Below the pieces are notes generated by a model. The model was given only the letters and a program-made list of their open reading frames with translations. It did no database searches and was not told where the DNA came from. Positions 48,697-58,400 of a stretch of 64,000 bases of DNA are shown here, piece after piece; within the stretch, counting starts at the first letter, position 1; every line of letters begins with the position of its first letter. The stretch comes from Thermoanaerobaculia bacterium (GTDB lineage Bacteria; Acidobacteriota; Thermoanaerobaculia; Thermoanaerobaculales; Sulfomarinibacteraceae). The position numbers were made by a program, and so were the translations under genes. The stretch is from positions 49,718 to 113,717 of the forward strand of contig JAMOWA010000051.1 of assembly GCA_027061805.1 (NCBI GenBank). Reading direction: 5' to 3'.

Positions 48697-50640
48697 ATGC
48701 CCCAGACCGTCACGGAGAAGATCGTCCAGGCCCACGCCGTGGACCTGCCGGCGGACCACGAGGTCCGCGCCGGCGACATGGTCACCGTGCGGCCCGCCCA
48801 CGTGATGACCCACGACAACACGGGGGCCGTGATCCCCAAGTTCCGCTCCATCGGCGCCACCAGGGTCGCCGACCCCACCCAGCCCGTGTTCGCCCTGGAC
48901 CACAACGTGCAGGACACCTCCGAGGCGAACCTGGCCAAGTACCGCGCCATCGAGGCCTTCGCGCGGGAGCACGGCATCGTGTTCCACCGCGCCGGCGAGG
49001 GCATCGGGCACCAGCTCATGGTGGAGCGCGGCTTCGTCCACCCCGGGAGCCTGGTGGTCGCCTCGGACTCCCACTCGAACATGTACGGGGCCCTCGCCGC
49101 CGTGGGCACCCCGGTGGTCCGCACCGACGCCGCGGCCCTCTGGGCCACGGGAACCACCTGGTGGCAGGTGCCCCGCACGGTGAAGGTCGTGCTCGAGGGC
49201 GAGCTCCGCAGCGGGGTCTCGGGCAAGGACGTGATCCTGACCCTCTGCGCCCTCTACTCCGCCGGCGAGGTCCTCAACGCGGCGGTGGAGTTCCACGGTC
49301 CCGGAGTGGCCTCCCTCTCCATGCCGGAGCGGCTCACCATCTCCAACATGACCACCGAGTGGGGCGCGCTGGTGGGATGGTTCCCCTTCGACGGGGTCAC
49401 CGCCGCCTACCTCCGGGAACGTGCCGCCGTGCTCGCCTCCATGGGGCTGGGTGACCGCCTGGACGAGGCCATGATCCGGGGCTGGGAGGCCGACCCGCCC
49501 ACCCCGGACCCCGACGCCGTCCACGCCGGCGAGATCACCCTCGACCTGGGCCTGGTGTCCCCCCACGTGACCGGCCCCGACACCGTGACCGTGTCCCGGC
49601 CCGCCGTGGAGGTGGCCCGGGAGCGGATCCGGGTGGACCGCGCCTACCTGCTGTCGTGCGTCAACGCACGGCTCGACGACCTGCGCGAGGCGGCGGAGAT
49701 CCTCCGTGGCCGGCGGGTGGCGGAGCACGTGAAGCTCTACGTGGCCGCGGCCTCGGCGGAGACCGAGGAGCGGGCCCGCGCGGAGGGCGTCTGGCAGGCG
49801 CTGGTGGATGCCGGGGCCGTCACGCTGCCGCCGGGGTGCGGGGCCTGCATCGGCCTCGGTGAGGGGCTGCTGGAGCCCGGCGAGGTGGGAATCTCGGCCA
49901 CCAACCGGAACTTCAAGGGCCGCATGGGGTCCCGGGAGGCCCGGGCCTACCTGGCCAGCCCGGCGGTGGTGGCGGCCTCGGCCCTGGCCGGGTACATCAC
50001 CACGCCGGGCGAGGCCCCCGGCGACGAGCCGCCCTTCACCTTCCGCGACCTCGGCTTCTCTCCGGAGCCGCGGGCCGTGGAGACCCTCGAGGGCTTCCCG
50101 GAACGCTTCGAGGGCCGGGCCCTGCTCCTGCCCGCCGACAACCTCAACACCGACGGCATCTACGGCAAGGACGTCACCTACCGCGACGACCTCACACCCG
50201 AGCAGATGGCCGGGTACGCCATGCTCAACTACGACCCCTCGTTCCAGCAGATCGCCCGCGAGGGCGACATCATCGTGGGGGGGCGGAACTTCGGCACGGG
50301 TTCCTCCAGGGAGCAGGCCGCCACCGCCCTCAAGTACCGGGGCATCCAGATGGTGATCGCCGAGAGCTTCTCGGCCACCTACCTCCGCAACGCCTTCAAC
50401 AACGCCTTCATCTGCCTGGAGAGCCCCGCGTTGAGCCGGGCCGTCCGGGAGGCGTATGCCGCCGAGGCCGGCTCGGGCGAGCGCACCATCCCCGCGGGGA
50501 CGCTCGTGGTGGACATCCGGCGGTCCGTGGCAGTGTGGCGCGATTCCGCCTACCCGCTCTCCCCCCTGGGGCCCGCGGCCCAGGAGCTGGTGCTGGCCGG
50601 AGGGCTGGAGGCCCTCACCCGGCGGCGGCTGGGCCTGTGA
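48697..50640 (+). CDS. Fused aconitase-family hydratase, homoaconitase (Lys4-like)
   Basis: This 647-residue protein joins a large subunit with the cluster region (SCVNARLDDL; GCGACIG) and a small swivelling subunit (RNFGTGSSREQAATALKY). The stretch SDSHSNMYGALAAVGTPVVRTDAAALWATGTTWWQ resembles fungal Lys4 homoaconitase more than citric-acid-cycle aconitase or LeuC; shown here only in part, the match is from memory. It would convert homocitrate to homoisocitrate in the aminoadipate lysine pathway. No other gene of that pathway lies in the window. Aconitase is an alternative. Confidence 0.75.
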   Translation: MPQTVTEKIVQAHAVDLPADHEVRAGDMVTVRPAHVMTHDNTGAVIPKFRSIGATRVADPTQPVFALDHNVQDTSEANLAKYRAIEAFAREHGIVFHRAGEGIGHQLMVERGFVHPGSLVVASDSHSNMYGALAAVGTPVVRTDAAALWATGTTWWQVPRTVKVVLEGELRSGVSGKDVILTLCALYSAGEVLNAAVEFHGPGVASLSMPERLTISNMTTEWGALVGWFPFDGVTAAYLRERAAVLASMGLGDRLDEAMIRGWEADPPTPDPDAVHAGEITLDLGLVSPHVTGPDTVTVSRPAVEVARERIRVDRAYLLSCVNARLDDLREAAEILRGRRVAEHVKLYVAAASAETEERARAEGVWQALVDAGAVTLPPGCGACIGLGEGLLEPGEVGISATNRNFKGRMGSREARAYLASPAVVAASALAGYITTPGEAPGDEPPFTFRDLGFSPEPRAVETLEGFPERFEGRALLLPADNLNTDGIYGKDVTYRDDLTPEQMAGYAMLNYDPSFQQIAREGDIIVGGRNFGTGSSREQAATALKYRGIQMVIAESFSATYLRNAFNNAFICLESPALSRAVREAYAAEAGSGERTIPAGTLVVDIRRSVAVWRDSAYPLSPLGPAAQELVLAGGLEALTRRRLGL

Positions 50641-51365
50641 GCGGAGCCGGCCGCCCTCCCGGGCCGGCCGCCGGGACGCAGGACCAACCCTGCCGCGGAG
50701 CCGTTCCGGAGCTCGACGGGGCCCGGAGCCGGGCGGAGCGGAGGAGGACGCGCCGGTTCTTCAACCGTGTCGCCCCCGCCTTCCACGTGATCGACCGGAA
50801 CCTCCTCCCCGCCTACCGGGAGGTCCTCGCGACGCTGGGGCTCGACCCCGCCCTGACGGTGCTCGACGTGGCCACCGGGACCGGCACCCTGGCGCTGGCC
50901 TTCGCCGAGCGCGGCCACACCGTCACGGGCATCGACTTCGCCGAACGGTTGCTGGCGAAGGCCCGCCGGCGCCTGCCCGGGGCCGATCTCCGGCTCATGG
51001 ACCTGGTGGAGCTCCCCCGCTTTCCGGACCGGAGCTTCGATGTGGTGACGACCGCCTACCTCCTCCACGGCCTTCCACCCGACCTCCGGCGGTTCACCCT
51101 CTGCGAGGCGGGGCGTCTCGCCCGCCGCCACGTCCTCGTGTTCGACTACCCCGGCCCCGGGCCGTGGTACGTGAGGATCATCGAGGCCATCGAAGGCCCC
51201 CACTACCCGGGCTTCGTGGCCCGTCCCTTCGCGGATCTCGCGGCCGAGGCGGGCCTGGAGGTGGTCCTCGGCGGCGAGACCTCCCGCCACGGCGGCTGGT
51301 GGCTGTGCAGGCCCGGCTCCCTCAGTCCCCCTCCTCTGGAAACCAGCGGTCCCACAGGGACCTGA
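50637..51365 (+). CDS. Class I SAM-dependent methyltransferase
   Basis: This 242-residue protein has the SAM motif VLDVATGTGTLALAFA, the acidic ribose-binding residue in GIDFAERLL, and a post-I region typical of UbiE/Methyltransf_11 proteins (FNRVAPAFHVIDRNLLP at the start). A C-terminal HGGWWLCRPG ends the domain. The substrate is unknown; the first 60 residues hold a disordered Pro/Arg-rich leader. The GTG overlaps the homoaconitase stop as GTGA. The 3' end overlaps the convergent pseudogene. Confidence 0.8.
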   Translation: MSGAGRPPGPAAGTQDQPCRGAVPELDGARSRAERRRTRRFFNRVAPAFHVIDRNLLPAYREVLATLGLDPALTVLDVATGTGTLALAFAERGHTVTGIDFAERLLAKARRRLPGADLRLMDLVELPRFPDRSFDVVTTAYLLHGLPPDLRRFTLCEAGRLARRHVLVFDYPGPGPWYVRIIEAIEGPHYPGFVARPFADLAAEAGLEVVLGGETSRHGGWWLCRPGSLSPPPLETSGPTGT

Positions 51366-51757
51366 GCGGCCAGCCCAGCACGCTCCCCACGGGCCTCCTC
51401 CCGAGGGCCATCAGGCAGAGGCGCGCCAGGCCCTCCGCCACCAGGAATGCGCTGAGCGCCCCCAGCATCCCCCCGTCGGCCTCCCCGCTGGCCAGGTCGA
51501 GGTATCCCCCGAAGAGCTCGCCTCCGGCGCCCGGCAGGGTGAAGGTCCAGGTGGGAACCTCCAGGACCCGGGCCCACCGTTCCTGGATCACCGGTGGTGC
51601 GAAGCAGGCCACGGGTGACCTCGACGACCTCCCAGATCTCGCCATCCCACACCACGGCCGTTCCCGGAAGATGGCCCAGCCCTCGAGCCGAGCCCCATGG
51701 AGCGCGGGCTTCAGCCCGCATGGTCCCCACCCCGTCCTCCTCCGACGCCGCCAACAC
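51322..51757 (-). pseudogene. Frameshifted remnant of an unidentified protein
   Basis: Two frames appear to belong together: an N-terminal part (LPGTAVVWDGEIWEVVEVTR) and, one frame over, a C-terminal part (APPVIQERWARVLEV through SLWDRWFPEEGD). The switch lies near 51600-51615. Codon third positions stay GC-rich in both, as in real genes. A short palindrome (51704-51719) sits in the 5' part and may mark the damage. I do not recognise the family, and a sequencing error cannot be excluded. Confidence 0.45.
51704..51719. repeat. REP-like palindrome GCGGGCT-TC-AGCCCGC
   Basis: This perfect 7-bp stem with a 2-base loop has the GGGCTTCAGCCC core that is common in dispersed palindromic repeats of many bacteria. 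It is flanked by CCATG/CATGG and lies inside the presumed pseudogene. I saw only one copy in the window. Confidence 0.4.
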
Positions 51758-51894
51758 TCCACATGACCCGGACCGTCACCGTTGGGGGAGCGTCTGCCTG
51801 GATGCTCGAGGGTCCCTGCCCGTGCCCGTGCCCGCGAGGCCCATCCTCTCCCCTGCACCCCCGCTCCCCGGCGCCCCGGTGGCCGGGCGGGGGC

Positions 51895-51934
51895 ACACCC
51901 TCACACCCTCACGCCCTCACGTCCTGACACCCCC
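51895..51934. repeat. Degenerate 8-base tandem repeat (ACACCCTC)
   Basis: Five units (ACACCCTC twice, ACGCCCTC, ACGTCCTG, ACACCCCC) lie in the 182-base gap between the pseudogene and the C69 gene. The surrounding gap is C-rich low-complexity DNA with no ORF. Confidence 0.5.
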
Positions 51935-51939
51935 ACCCC

Positions 51940-53562
51940 CTACGGCTGGCGCACCCCGCCCTCCGGGAGGCGGTAGCGCTCGCCCCGCTCGCGGACGACG
52001 CGTTCGAGCCAGGGCTCCGGGTAGCCCACGTCCTTCGGGCGGCCGGGTTTCTCCTGCACGTAGCCGTCGTTGTACTTCGTCAGCAGGAACTCCCCCAGCT
52101 CGCGCCAGCGCTGCACCAGGCGTTCCGCGTGTCCCACGGAGTGGTCGGTGAGGTAGGCCGCCGCGAGCTCCGGGTCCTCGCGGAGCAGCTCGAGCGCGGT
52201 CCGCTCCACCACGGGCTGGAGCTTCAGGTACCGTCCCTCGATCTCCCGCTGGACGGCCTGGATGTCCTTGACCATGTAGGAGTACTTCAGGTTGGCGATG
52301 TTGGCCACGAAGTTGAAGACCCACCAGGCGGAATCCCAGCTGAAGTGGTCCAGGCTGCCCGTGGCATAGGAGCTCGGGACCTCCCGGATGCCGCAGTAGA
52401 GCGGCGTGTAGCAGGTTGTGTAGGTGTCGTCCATGCCATACCACAGGACACCGCCCACGGGGTCCGGCAGCCAGGAGCGCGACTGGGAGACGAAGGAGTA
52501 GGCCGCCTGCTGGGTGGAGATGGGCCGCTCCCAGGTGTACTGCACGCCATCCACCGTCCAGCCCATGGGCCGCCACCGGTTGGGCGTGCCGAAGGGGCCC
52601 GCGTCCACGCCCACGGTCATGTCCAGCTCCGTGCCCTCGTAGTGGTCCCTCATGAGGGCCATCACGTCGGCCACCGAGAGCTTCTCGTCCGGGCGGATCC
52701 AGAGGGGGTAGGGCTCGGCCTCGCCCCGGCTCAGCGCGAAATCGGGCGAGAAGTTCCTCGAGGGCGCGGCCCGGCGGAAGACGCTCCAGACGCGGGTGTC
52801 CGAGTAACGGATGTGCTGCACCGTGGGGGGGTCGTAGGCCTCGTTGAAGCGGAAGGGCTCGCCGGAATCCGGGTCCCAGTAGCCCCGCTCCACCGCGAAG
52901 GAGACCACGTCGTCCGAGTGGAGGCAGTCGGGGTCGTCCAGGGGCACCTCACCGATCCGCGCCCGGTTGGCGTGCACCGAGATGAAACCGTCGGGGACCT
53001 TCCGGGCCACCCACACCGCCCCCTTCCGCCCCGGTCCCTTCCCGATCATCTCCAGGATCCAGGCCTCCTCCGGGTCCCCGATGGAGAAGGACTCGCCCGT
53101 GGAGGCGTAGCCGTACTCCGCCACGAGGTCCGTGATCACCCGGATGGCCTCCCGGGCCGTGCTGGCCCGCTGGAGCGCGATCCCCATGAGCCGCCAGTAG
53201 TGGAGCAGCCCGTCGGGGTTCTGGAGCTCCTTGCGGCCGTCGAAGGTGGTCTCCCCGATCACCACCTGGTGCTCGTTGATCAGCCCCACCACCGCGTGGG
53301 TGTGCGGGGGCTGGGGAATGCTCCCCTTCAGCTTCCCGTCCCAGCCACGGATCTCCAGGACCTCGCCCGGCTCGTGGTCCGCGGCCGGCTTGTGGCGGAG
53401 CTTCGGGTGGAACTCCCCGTCGCAGGAGTAGGTGATGATCACCGAGCCGTCCTTCGAGGCCCCCTTCGTCACCAGGATGCTGGTGCACCCCTCCCCCGCG
53501 TCCACGACCCCCAGTGCCAGCACGACGCAACCCGCCACCGTCCACAGCTTCCGAGCAATCAT
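51940..53562 (-). CDS. Secreted C69-family dipeptidase
   Basis: This 540-residue Ntn-hydrolase of peptidase family C69 has a signal peptide (1-24) followed almost at once by the nucleophile Cys in GEGCTSILVTKGASKDGS. Further family blocks are GLINEHQVVIGETT, STAREAIRVI and FSIGDPEEAWILEM. PepD-type members cleave dipeptides after exposing an N-terminal cysteine; here signal cleavage or processing should expose it outside the cytoplasm. The ATG at 53562 has GGGAGGTG upstream. It is divergent from the membrane-protein gene at 53645. Confidence 0.9.
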   Translation of the reverse strand: MIARKLWTVAGCVVLALGVVDAGEGCTSILVTKGASKDGSVIITYSCDGEFHPKLRHKPAADHEPGEVLEIRGWDGKLKGSIPQPPHTHAVVGLINEHQVVIGETTFDGRKELQNPDGLLHYWRLMGIALQRASTAREAIRVITDLVAEYGYASTGESFSIGDPEEAWILEMIGKGPGRKGAVWVARKVPDGFISVHANRARIGEVPLDDPDCLHSDDVVSFAVERGYWDPDSGEPFRFNEAYDPPTVQHIRYSDTRVWSVFRRAAPSRNFSPDFALSRGEAEPYPLWIRPDEKLSVADVMALMRDHYEGTELDMTVGVDAGPFGTPNRWRPMGWTVDGVQYTWERPISTQQAAYSFVSQSRSWLPDPVGGVLWYGMDDTYTTCYTPLYCGIREVPSSYATGSLDHFSWDSAWWVFNFVANIANLKYSYMVKDIQAVQREIEGRYLKLQPVVERTALELLREDPELAAAYLTDHSVGHAERLVQRWRELGEFLLTKYNDGYVQEKPGRPKDVGYPEPWLERVVRERGERYRLPEGGVRQP

Positions 53563-53608
53563 GCGCACCTCCCGGTGCGATCGTAGCATCCGGGCCCGGG
53601 CATCCCGC

Positions 53609-53637
53609 TTGCACGGCCCCATCCGCCGCTGTACTGT
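53609..53637 (+). promoter_or_regulatory. Sigma-70 promoter for the membrane-protein gene, leaderless
   Basis: TTGCAC, a 17-base spacer and TACTGT end seven bases before the GTG at 53645. Transcription would begin at the start codon; there is no Shine-Dalgarno. Confidence 0.5.
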
Positions 53638-53644
53638 CGGCCCC

Positions 53645-55459
53645 GTGGAGCCGAAGGAAACGTCCGCGGGAAATCCGTCATTGCGGGCAGGAGTCCCTCC
53701 TTCAAGGCCCTGGGCCCGCATCATCCTGGTGTTCGCCCTGCTCCTCCCTTCCCTCCCCTACCTCCTGAACCTCCCCCATTTCGGCGCCTGCCAGTACAAC
53801 GATTACTACGGCATCATCAACCTCCTCCGGGACGGCGACGGGTTCACCCACGATCCCGTGCGGTGGCTCACCCTCAAGTCCAACGAGCACACCGTGACGC
53901 TGCCCGCCCTGGTCTACCTGGCCAACATCCGGCTCACCCATGGTGACAACCGGGGGCTCTCCTCCTTCGCCATAGCGCTGTTGTTCACGATCCTCCTGCT
54001 GCTTCGGCAGCTCGTGAATTCCACCCTCGACCCTTCTCCCGCCGCAGGGTGGCGTGTCTCCCTCCTCCTCGCGGCGGCCACCTTCTCCCCGGTTCCCGCC
54101 CACAGCGTGGTGATGGGGTTCTCGGGCACCATCTGGTTTCTCTCGAATGCCTTCGCGGTGGCTGCTCTGCACCTCGTCTCACGGGAACGGGACGGGCGTC
54201 CCGGGCCCATCTGGCCGGTGCTCCTCGTCGGGGGACTGGGCGCCCTCTCCTACTCCACCAACCTGTCACTGTGGCCCGCCCTCGTGGTGGTGGCCCTGGC
54301 GGTCCGGCGCCCTCGCCGTGATCTCGTGTCCATCGTGGTGGTTGGAGCGTGCGCGATACTCTTCGTCTCGCTTCGCTACACCCCATTGCCCTACCACCCC
54401 GAACCCAACCTGGCCCACCCGCTGGCGGTCCTCGAGCACACTGTCGTCTACCTCGGGGGCTTCCTCGCGGGATCGGTGGTCCCGGCGGCGGTTCTCGGAT
54501 CCCTTGGAATCGTCACCTCCGTGGTGCTGTGGGTGATCCTCCTCCGGCGATCCTCCGATGAAGCCCGACGGATGGCCCCCTGGCTCGGACTCCAGCTCTA
54601 TGCCCTCGGCAACGCGGTGGGAACCGGCGTGGGTCGCTCGGGCTTCGGTGTCCATCAGGCCCTCACCTCCCGCTACGGCTCCCTCGCGGCGCTCTTCTGG
54701 GTCGGGTGGGCCGTGCTCCTGCACCTGGAAGCCCGGAGGCGGCCCGACGAGTCGCGCTGCCACGGGTGGTCTCCGGTCATGGCGACCGTGGCCATCATCG
54801 GTGCGGTCGCGGCCTCCTGGGTCCGCGGCGCGCCCGTGCTCGAGCGGTACCTCGAGAACGCCCACCGGCAACCCCTGCCGGCCGAGGCCCTTCGTCTCGG
54901 CATCGCCGACCTCGAGGCCCTCCGGTTCCTCTCACCCGTGCCCGAGGAGGTGGAGCACATCCGCCCCTTCCTCCGGTCGCTCCGTCACGTGCCGTTCGAC
55001 CGGCCCCCCGTCAGCTGGACCTTCCTTCCCGAACGGGTTGCCGTTGCCGGCCCGCCGGTTCATGGTTTCCTCGACTCGGCCAGGAGGGTCGGCACCGGGG
55101 CGATCCGGGTCACCGGATGGGCCTGGACCCCGGAGGAGGAGATCACCGAGGTGCTCGTCGTCGGCCCGGAGGGCCAGCCGCTGGCCCGCATGGCGACCGG
55201 GCTCCCGAGGCCCGACGTGGCGCGGAAGGTGAACCGTGCTGCCCGCCGTTCCGGGTGGGCCGGGTACCTTCCTCCGGATACCGGCACCTGGCCGCTCCGC
55301 GCCGTGGCCAGGATGGCATCGGGGACCTGGAGGCCGGTGCCGGGGACGGCTTCACCCCCCGGAAGCCTGCATGGAGAGGGCTCCGCTGAAGCCACACAGC
55401 GGTCCGTCGACGTGGCCGGAGCCCCTCCTGCGGCGAGCCCCGCCACTACGGAACACTGA
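53645..55459 (+). CDS. Polytopic membrane protein of unknown function
   Basis: This 604-residue protein has about ten membrane helices (residues 20-400). A conserved-looking periplasmic loop after the first helix reads ACQYNDYYGIINLL and LTLKSNEHTVTLPALVYLANI. The C-terminal 200 residues are soluble, with a beta-rich domain (IRVTGWAWTPEEEITEVLVVG) like those on membrane glycosyltransferase-type proteins. I do not recognise a family. The GTG start rests on a leaderless promoter and leaves a short polar N-terminus. The 3' end overlaps the convergent CotH gene by 14 bases. Confidence 0.65.
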   Translation: MEPKETSAGNPSLRAGVPPSRPWARIILVFALLLPSLPYLLNLPHFGACQYNDYYGIINLLRDGDGFTHDPVRWLTLKSNEHTVTLPALVYLANIRLTHGDNRGLSSFAIALLFTILLLLRQLVNSTLDPSPAAGWRVSLLLAAATFSPVPAHSVVMGFSGTIWFLSNAFAVAALHLVSRERDGRPGPIWPVLLVGGLGALSYSTNLSLWPALVVVALAVRRPRRDLVSIVVVGACAILFVSLRYTPLPYHPEPNLAHPLAVLEHTVVYLGGFLAGSVVPAAVLGSLGIVTSVVLWVILLRRSSDEARRMAPWLGLQLYALGNAVGTGVGRSGFGVHQALTSRYGSLAALFWVGWAVLLHLEARRRPDESRCHGWSPVMATVAIIGAVAASWVRGAPVLERYLENAHRQPLPAEALRLGIADLEALRFLSPVPEEVEHIRPFLRSLRHVPFDRPPVSWTFLPERVAVAGPPVHGFLDSARRVGTGAIRVTGWAWTPEEEITEVLVVGPEGQPLARMATGLPRPDVARKVNRAARRSGWAGYLPPDTGTWPLRAVARMASGTWRPVPGTASPPGSLHGEGSAEATQRSVDVAGAPPAASPATTEH

Positions 55460-58400
55460 CCACCGCGCGGCGAAGGCGAAGTGTCGTGCGGCTCCCGGCC
55501 CGGAGAGCGACGCGGTCCAGCCGACCTGCGGGAAGCGCGACGGCCACGTTCCGCTCCACGGGACCGATCTCGAGCGTGCGGAGCAGCCGGCCCCCGCCGG
55601 CCTCCACCTCCAGCGTCGCGAGGACCGGCCGGGAGGCCGCCAGCCGCAGGTGGAGGCGGGCGCCCTCCGGGAGCTCCTCGAGGCCAAAATCCTTCCACAG
55701 CACGGCATCCCGGGATCGCAGGCCGGCCCGGAGCGTCCCGTCCTCGATCCACAGCCGGTCCGCGCCCTCCAGGGTCCAGCCCCGGCCATCCAGGCGGAAG
55801 CCGTCCCGGAACCGGTCGTCCACCACGGGGCGGCGGAGGGTCAGGCGGCCACCGATCCCGGCCGGGCCAATGCCGGGTTCCACCGGCGCACCGGCGAACA
55901 GTGCCCAGGCGGCTTCCTCCGGTGGCGGCGGGGGCCCACCCGGGCCCGCGACGTCCACGAGCCCGAGCCGGCCCGGATCCTCCGGGAGCGTCCCCACCAC
56001 CGAGCTCCGGACCACGAGCCGGGACTGCGCACGCACCACCAGGTCCTCGCCGTTGTCCCGGACGATGGAGTTCACGACCCGTCCACGGCCGCCCGTTCCG
56101 TACCGCCAGTTCTTCCGGTAGGCCTCCACCCCGATGCCGCAACCGGTGATCTCGCAGGCCAGCACCAGGGGGTCGGAGGCATCCTTCACCTGGATGCCGA
56201 CGGCACACCGGGTGATCCGGTTTCCCACGATGACGGGCTCCGACCGCTCACCCACCGAGACCCCCTTGTCGCCGCACCCCTCCATCGAATTCCCGGCGAT
56301 CAGGGGTGACGAGGTCATGAGGTCGATGGCGTCGTTGCCCACGCTCTCGAAGGTGCAGCCCGTGATGGTTCCGGACGAGTAGTCCAGGTCGATGGCGTCG
56401 GCGTTGGTGTCGCGGAACCGGCACTCGCTGACGTTCAGCTCCGCATCCGCCCCGCGGAGCGAGTCATCCCCCACCACGTTGTGGTCGAAGGTGCAGCGTT
56501 CGAAGAGCACGTCCCGGGCCCGGTGCACGCTCACCATCCCGGAGTAGCGCAGGGCCCCGAAACGGGCCAGGCTGCCCCCGGTGAAGCGCACGTGGCGGAA
56601 GCGGCTCCCGGAGGCCCCACGGCCCTGGAGGGCCAGGACGCCCCAGGCCCTCCCCGGCTCGAGGGCTTCGAAGACGATGGGGCGCTCCGGGGAACCCTCG
56701 GCGAGGATGCGTCCGAAGGACCTGAGGTTCACCCCGGGGCCCAGCAGGACCCGGGTCCCTGGAGGAACGACCAGGGTCTGGCCCTCCGGAACCACGAGAT
56801 CCTCCCCCAGCCGGACGACCGGTCCACGGAGGGTCCGGGTGGTGGGCGGCTCCGGCCCCTCCAGGCTCCAGGGGTGGAGGACCTCGTCGTCCACCGCGGG
56901 CCACGAGTCCACGGTGACGGTCTCCACGGCTTCGCCCGTGATGGCGTTCCGCGCCGAGAAGCCCACGACCTCCAGTCCGGGTGCGAGGCGCAGCGTGTGG
57001 GCCAGCGGTACCGGGTCCACCCTGTTGATGCCCGTGTAGGCCGGAAGCACCTTCAACGGACGCTGCGGGACGAACCACCGGGCCCCACGCCGGACCTCGA
57101 TCCTTCCCGCCACGGGCCGGGGTGGTCCACCGGGCGGCACGAGTGACACCGGCGACGACCCGACAGCCGAGGCCCCGCCGACCCGGACAGCCGTGACCTC
57201 CACCCCGGCCAGCCCGCGGCAGCCCAGCACCACACCCCCTTCCACGGGCATCACCTGGAGCTCCGCCCGCCCCAGCCGGTCCAGGATCCGGAGACGGTTC
57301 TCGCGGAGCAGATCCACGTGGGCCTGGAAGAACCAGCCACGGAGGGGAAACCAGGGGTTCTCACGCTCCACGCGGAAGAAGGGGGTGTGACCGATGAAGT
57401 CCGCCCTGAGACGCGCGATCCGCCGCTCCACCCCGTCGAATTCCGTGAGGCGGCGGTACAGGAAGCGGAGGGCCCCGTGCATGACCCGGGGGTCGGCGGC
57501 CATCCTGTGGAAGACCGAGTTGAGCACGGGGTACCTGGACTTCGGGTGTGCGGAGAAGGTCCTCTCGTTGGAACCCAGGTAGGGATCCCACACGATGGGC
57601 TCGATCCTCCCGTCCAGGGGATCCACGAAGAGCTTGAGGTTGTTGCCGTCCACGGCGTGGTGCTCGTTGAGGAAGAGGTGGTACGCCACGTGGCCCGCCG
57701 CCACCCCGGGGTCGAAGAGGCGCTCGAGCGCACGCACCCCGGCGGGCCCCGGCGTCCCCAGCGCCCGGCCCATGGCCACGAGCTCACCGCGGTATCCCTC
57801 GGGAACCGTGTTGTCCCGCGCGATCTTCGGCCAGACGAAGGGGTTCCTGAGCAGGAAGTTGACCGGGAGCCCCCAGTGCCACTCGTTGGTGAAGGGGGAT
57901 CCCTCACCCTTGAAGACGTCCCCGGGCATCCGGCCATGCCGTCTCAGGAAGCTCTCGTCCACCTCCTCCAGGAAGCGGAGCGTCCCGTAGAGCTTCCCGT
58001 CCACGAAGACCTTCACGGGATGGCTCACCGGCGCGAGGAGCCCCCACTCCAGCGCCACCTCGTGGGCCAGAGACTCCACGTAGGGGTGTTTCACTGTGAG
58101 GTTGATCCTGCGGTGGCCCCGGAGCAGATGTCCCTTCGTGGTCTTGATCTTGAGGGAACGCTTGGGGAAGAGCCAGTGGAACCCGGAGTTGCCCCGGATC
58201 CGCATCCTGGCCTTCCGGTACCGCCCGCCGTTCCACACCTGGATGGGCCGGTAGCTCTCGCCGCTCACCGGGAGGTCCTCGAGCAGCGCATCCCAGGTGG
58301 AACCCGGCACGTGGAGGTGGATCTCGTCGTTGGCCCAGAGCCGCTCGGTGGGCACCTGCTCCTCCGTGCGGCTCACGGCGAGGAGCTGCCGGAAGCCGTC

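Noticed and set aside
51895-51934. 8-base tandem repeat as a CRISPR array
   Set aside because: Units are contiguous without spacers and far too short; there are no cas genes.
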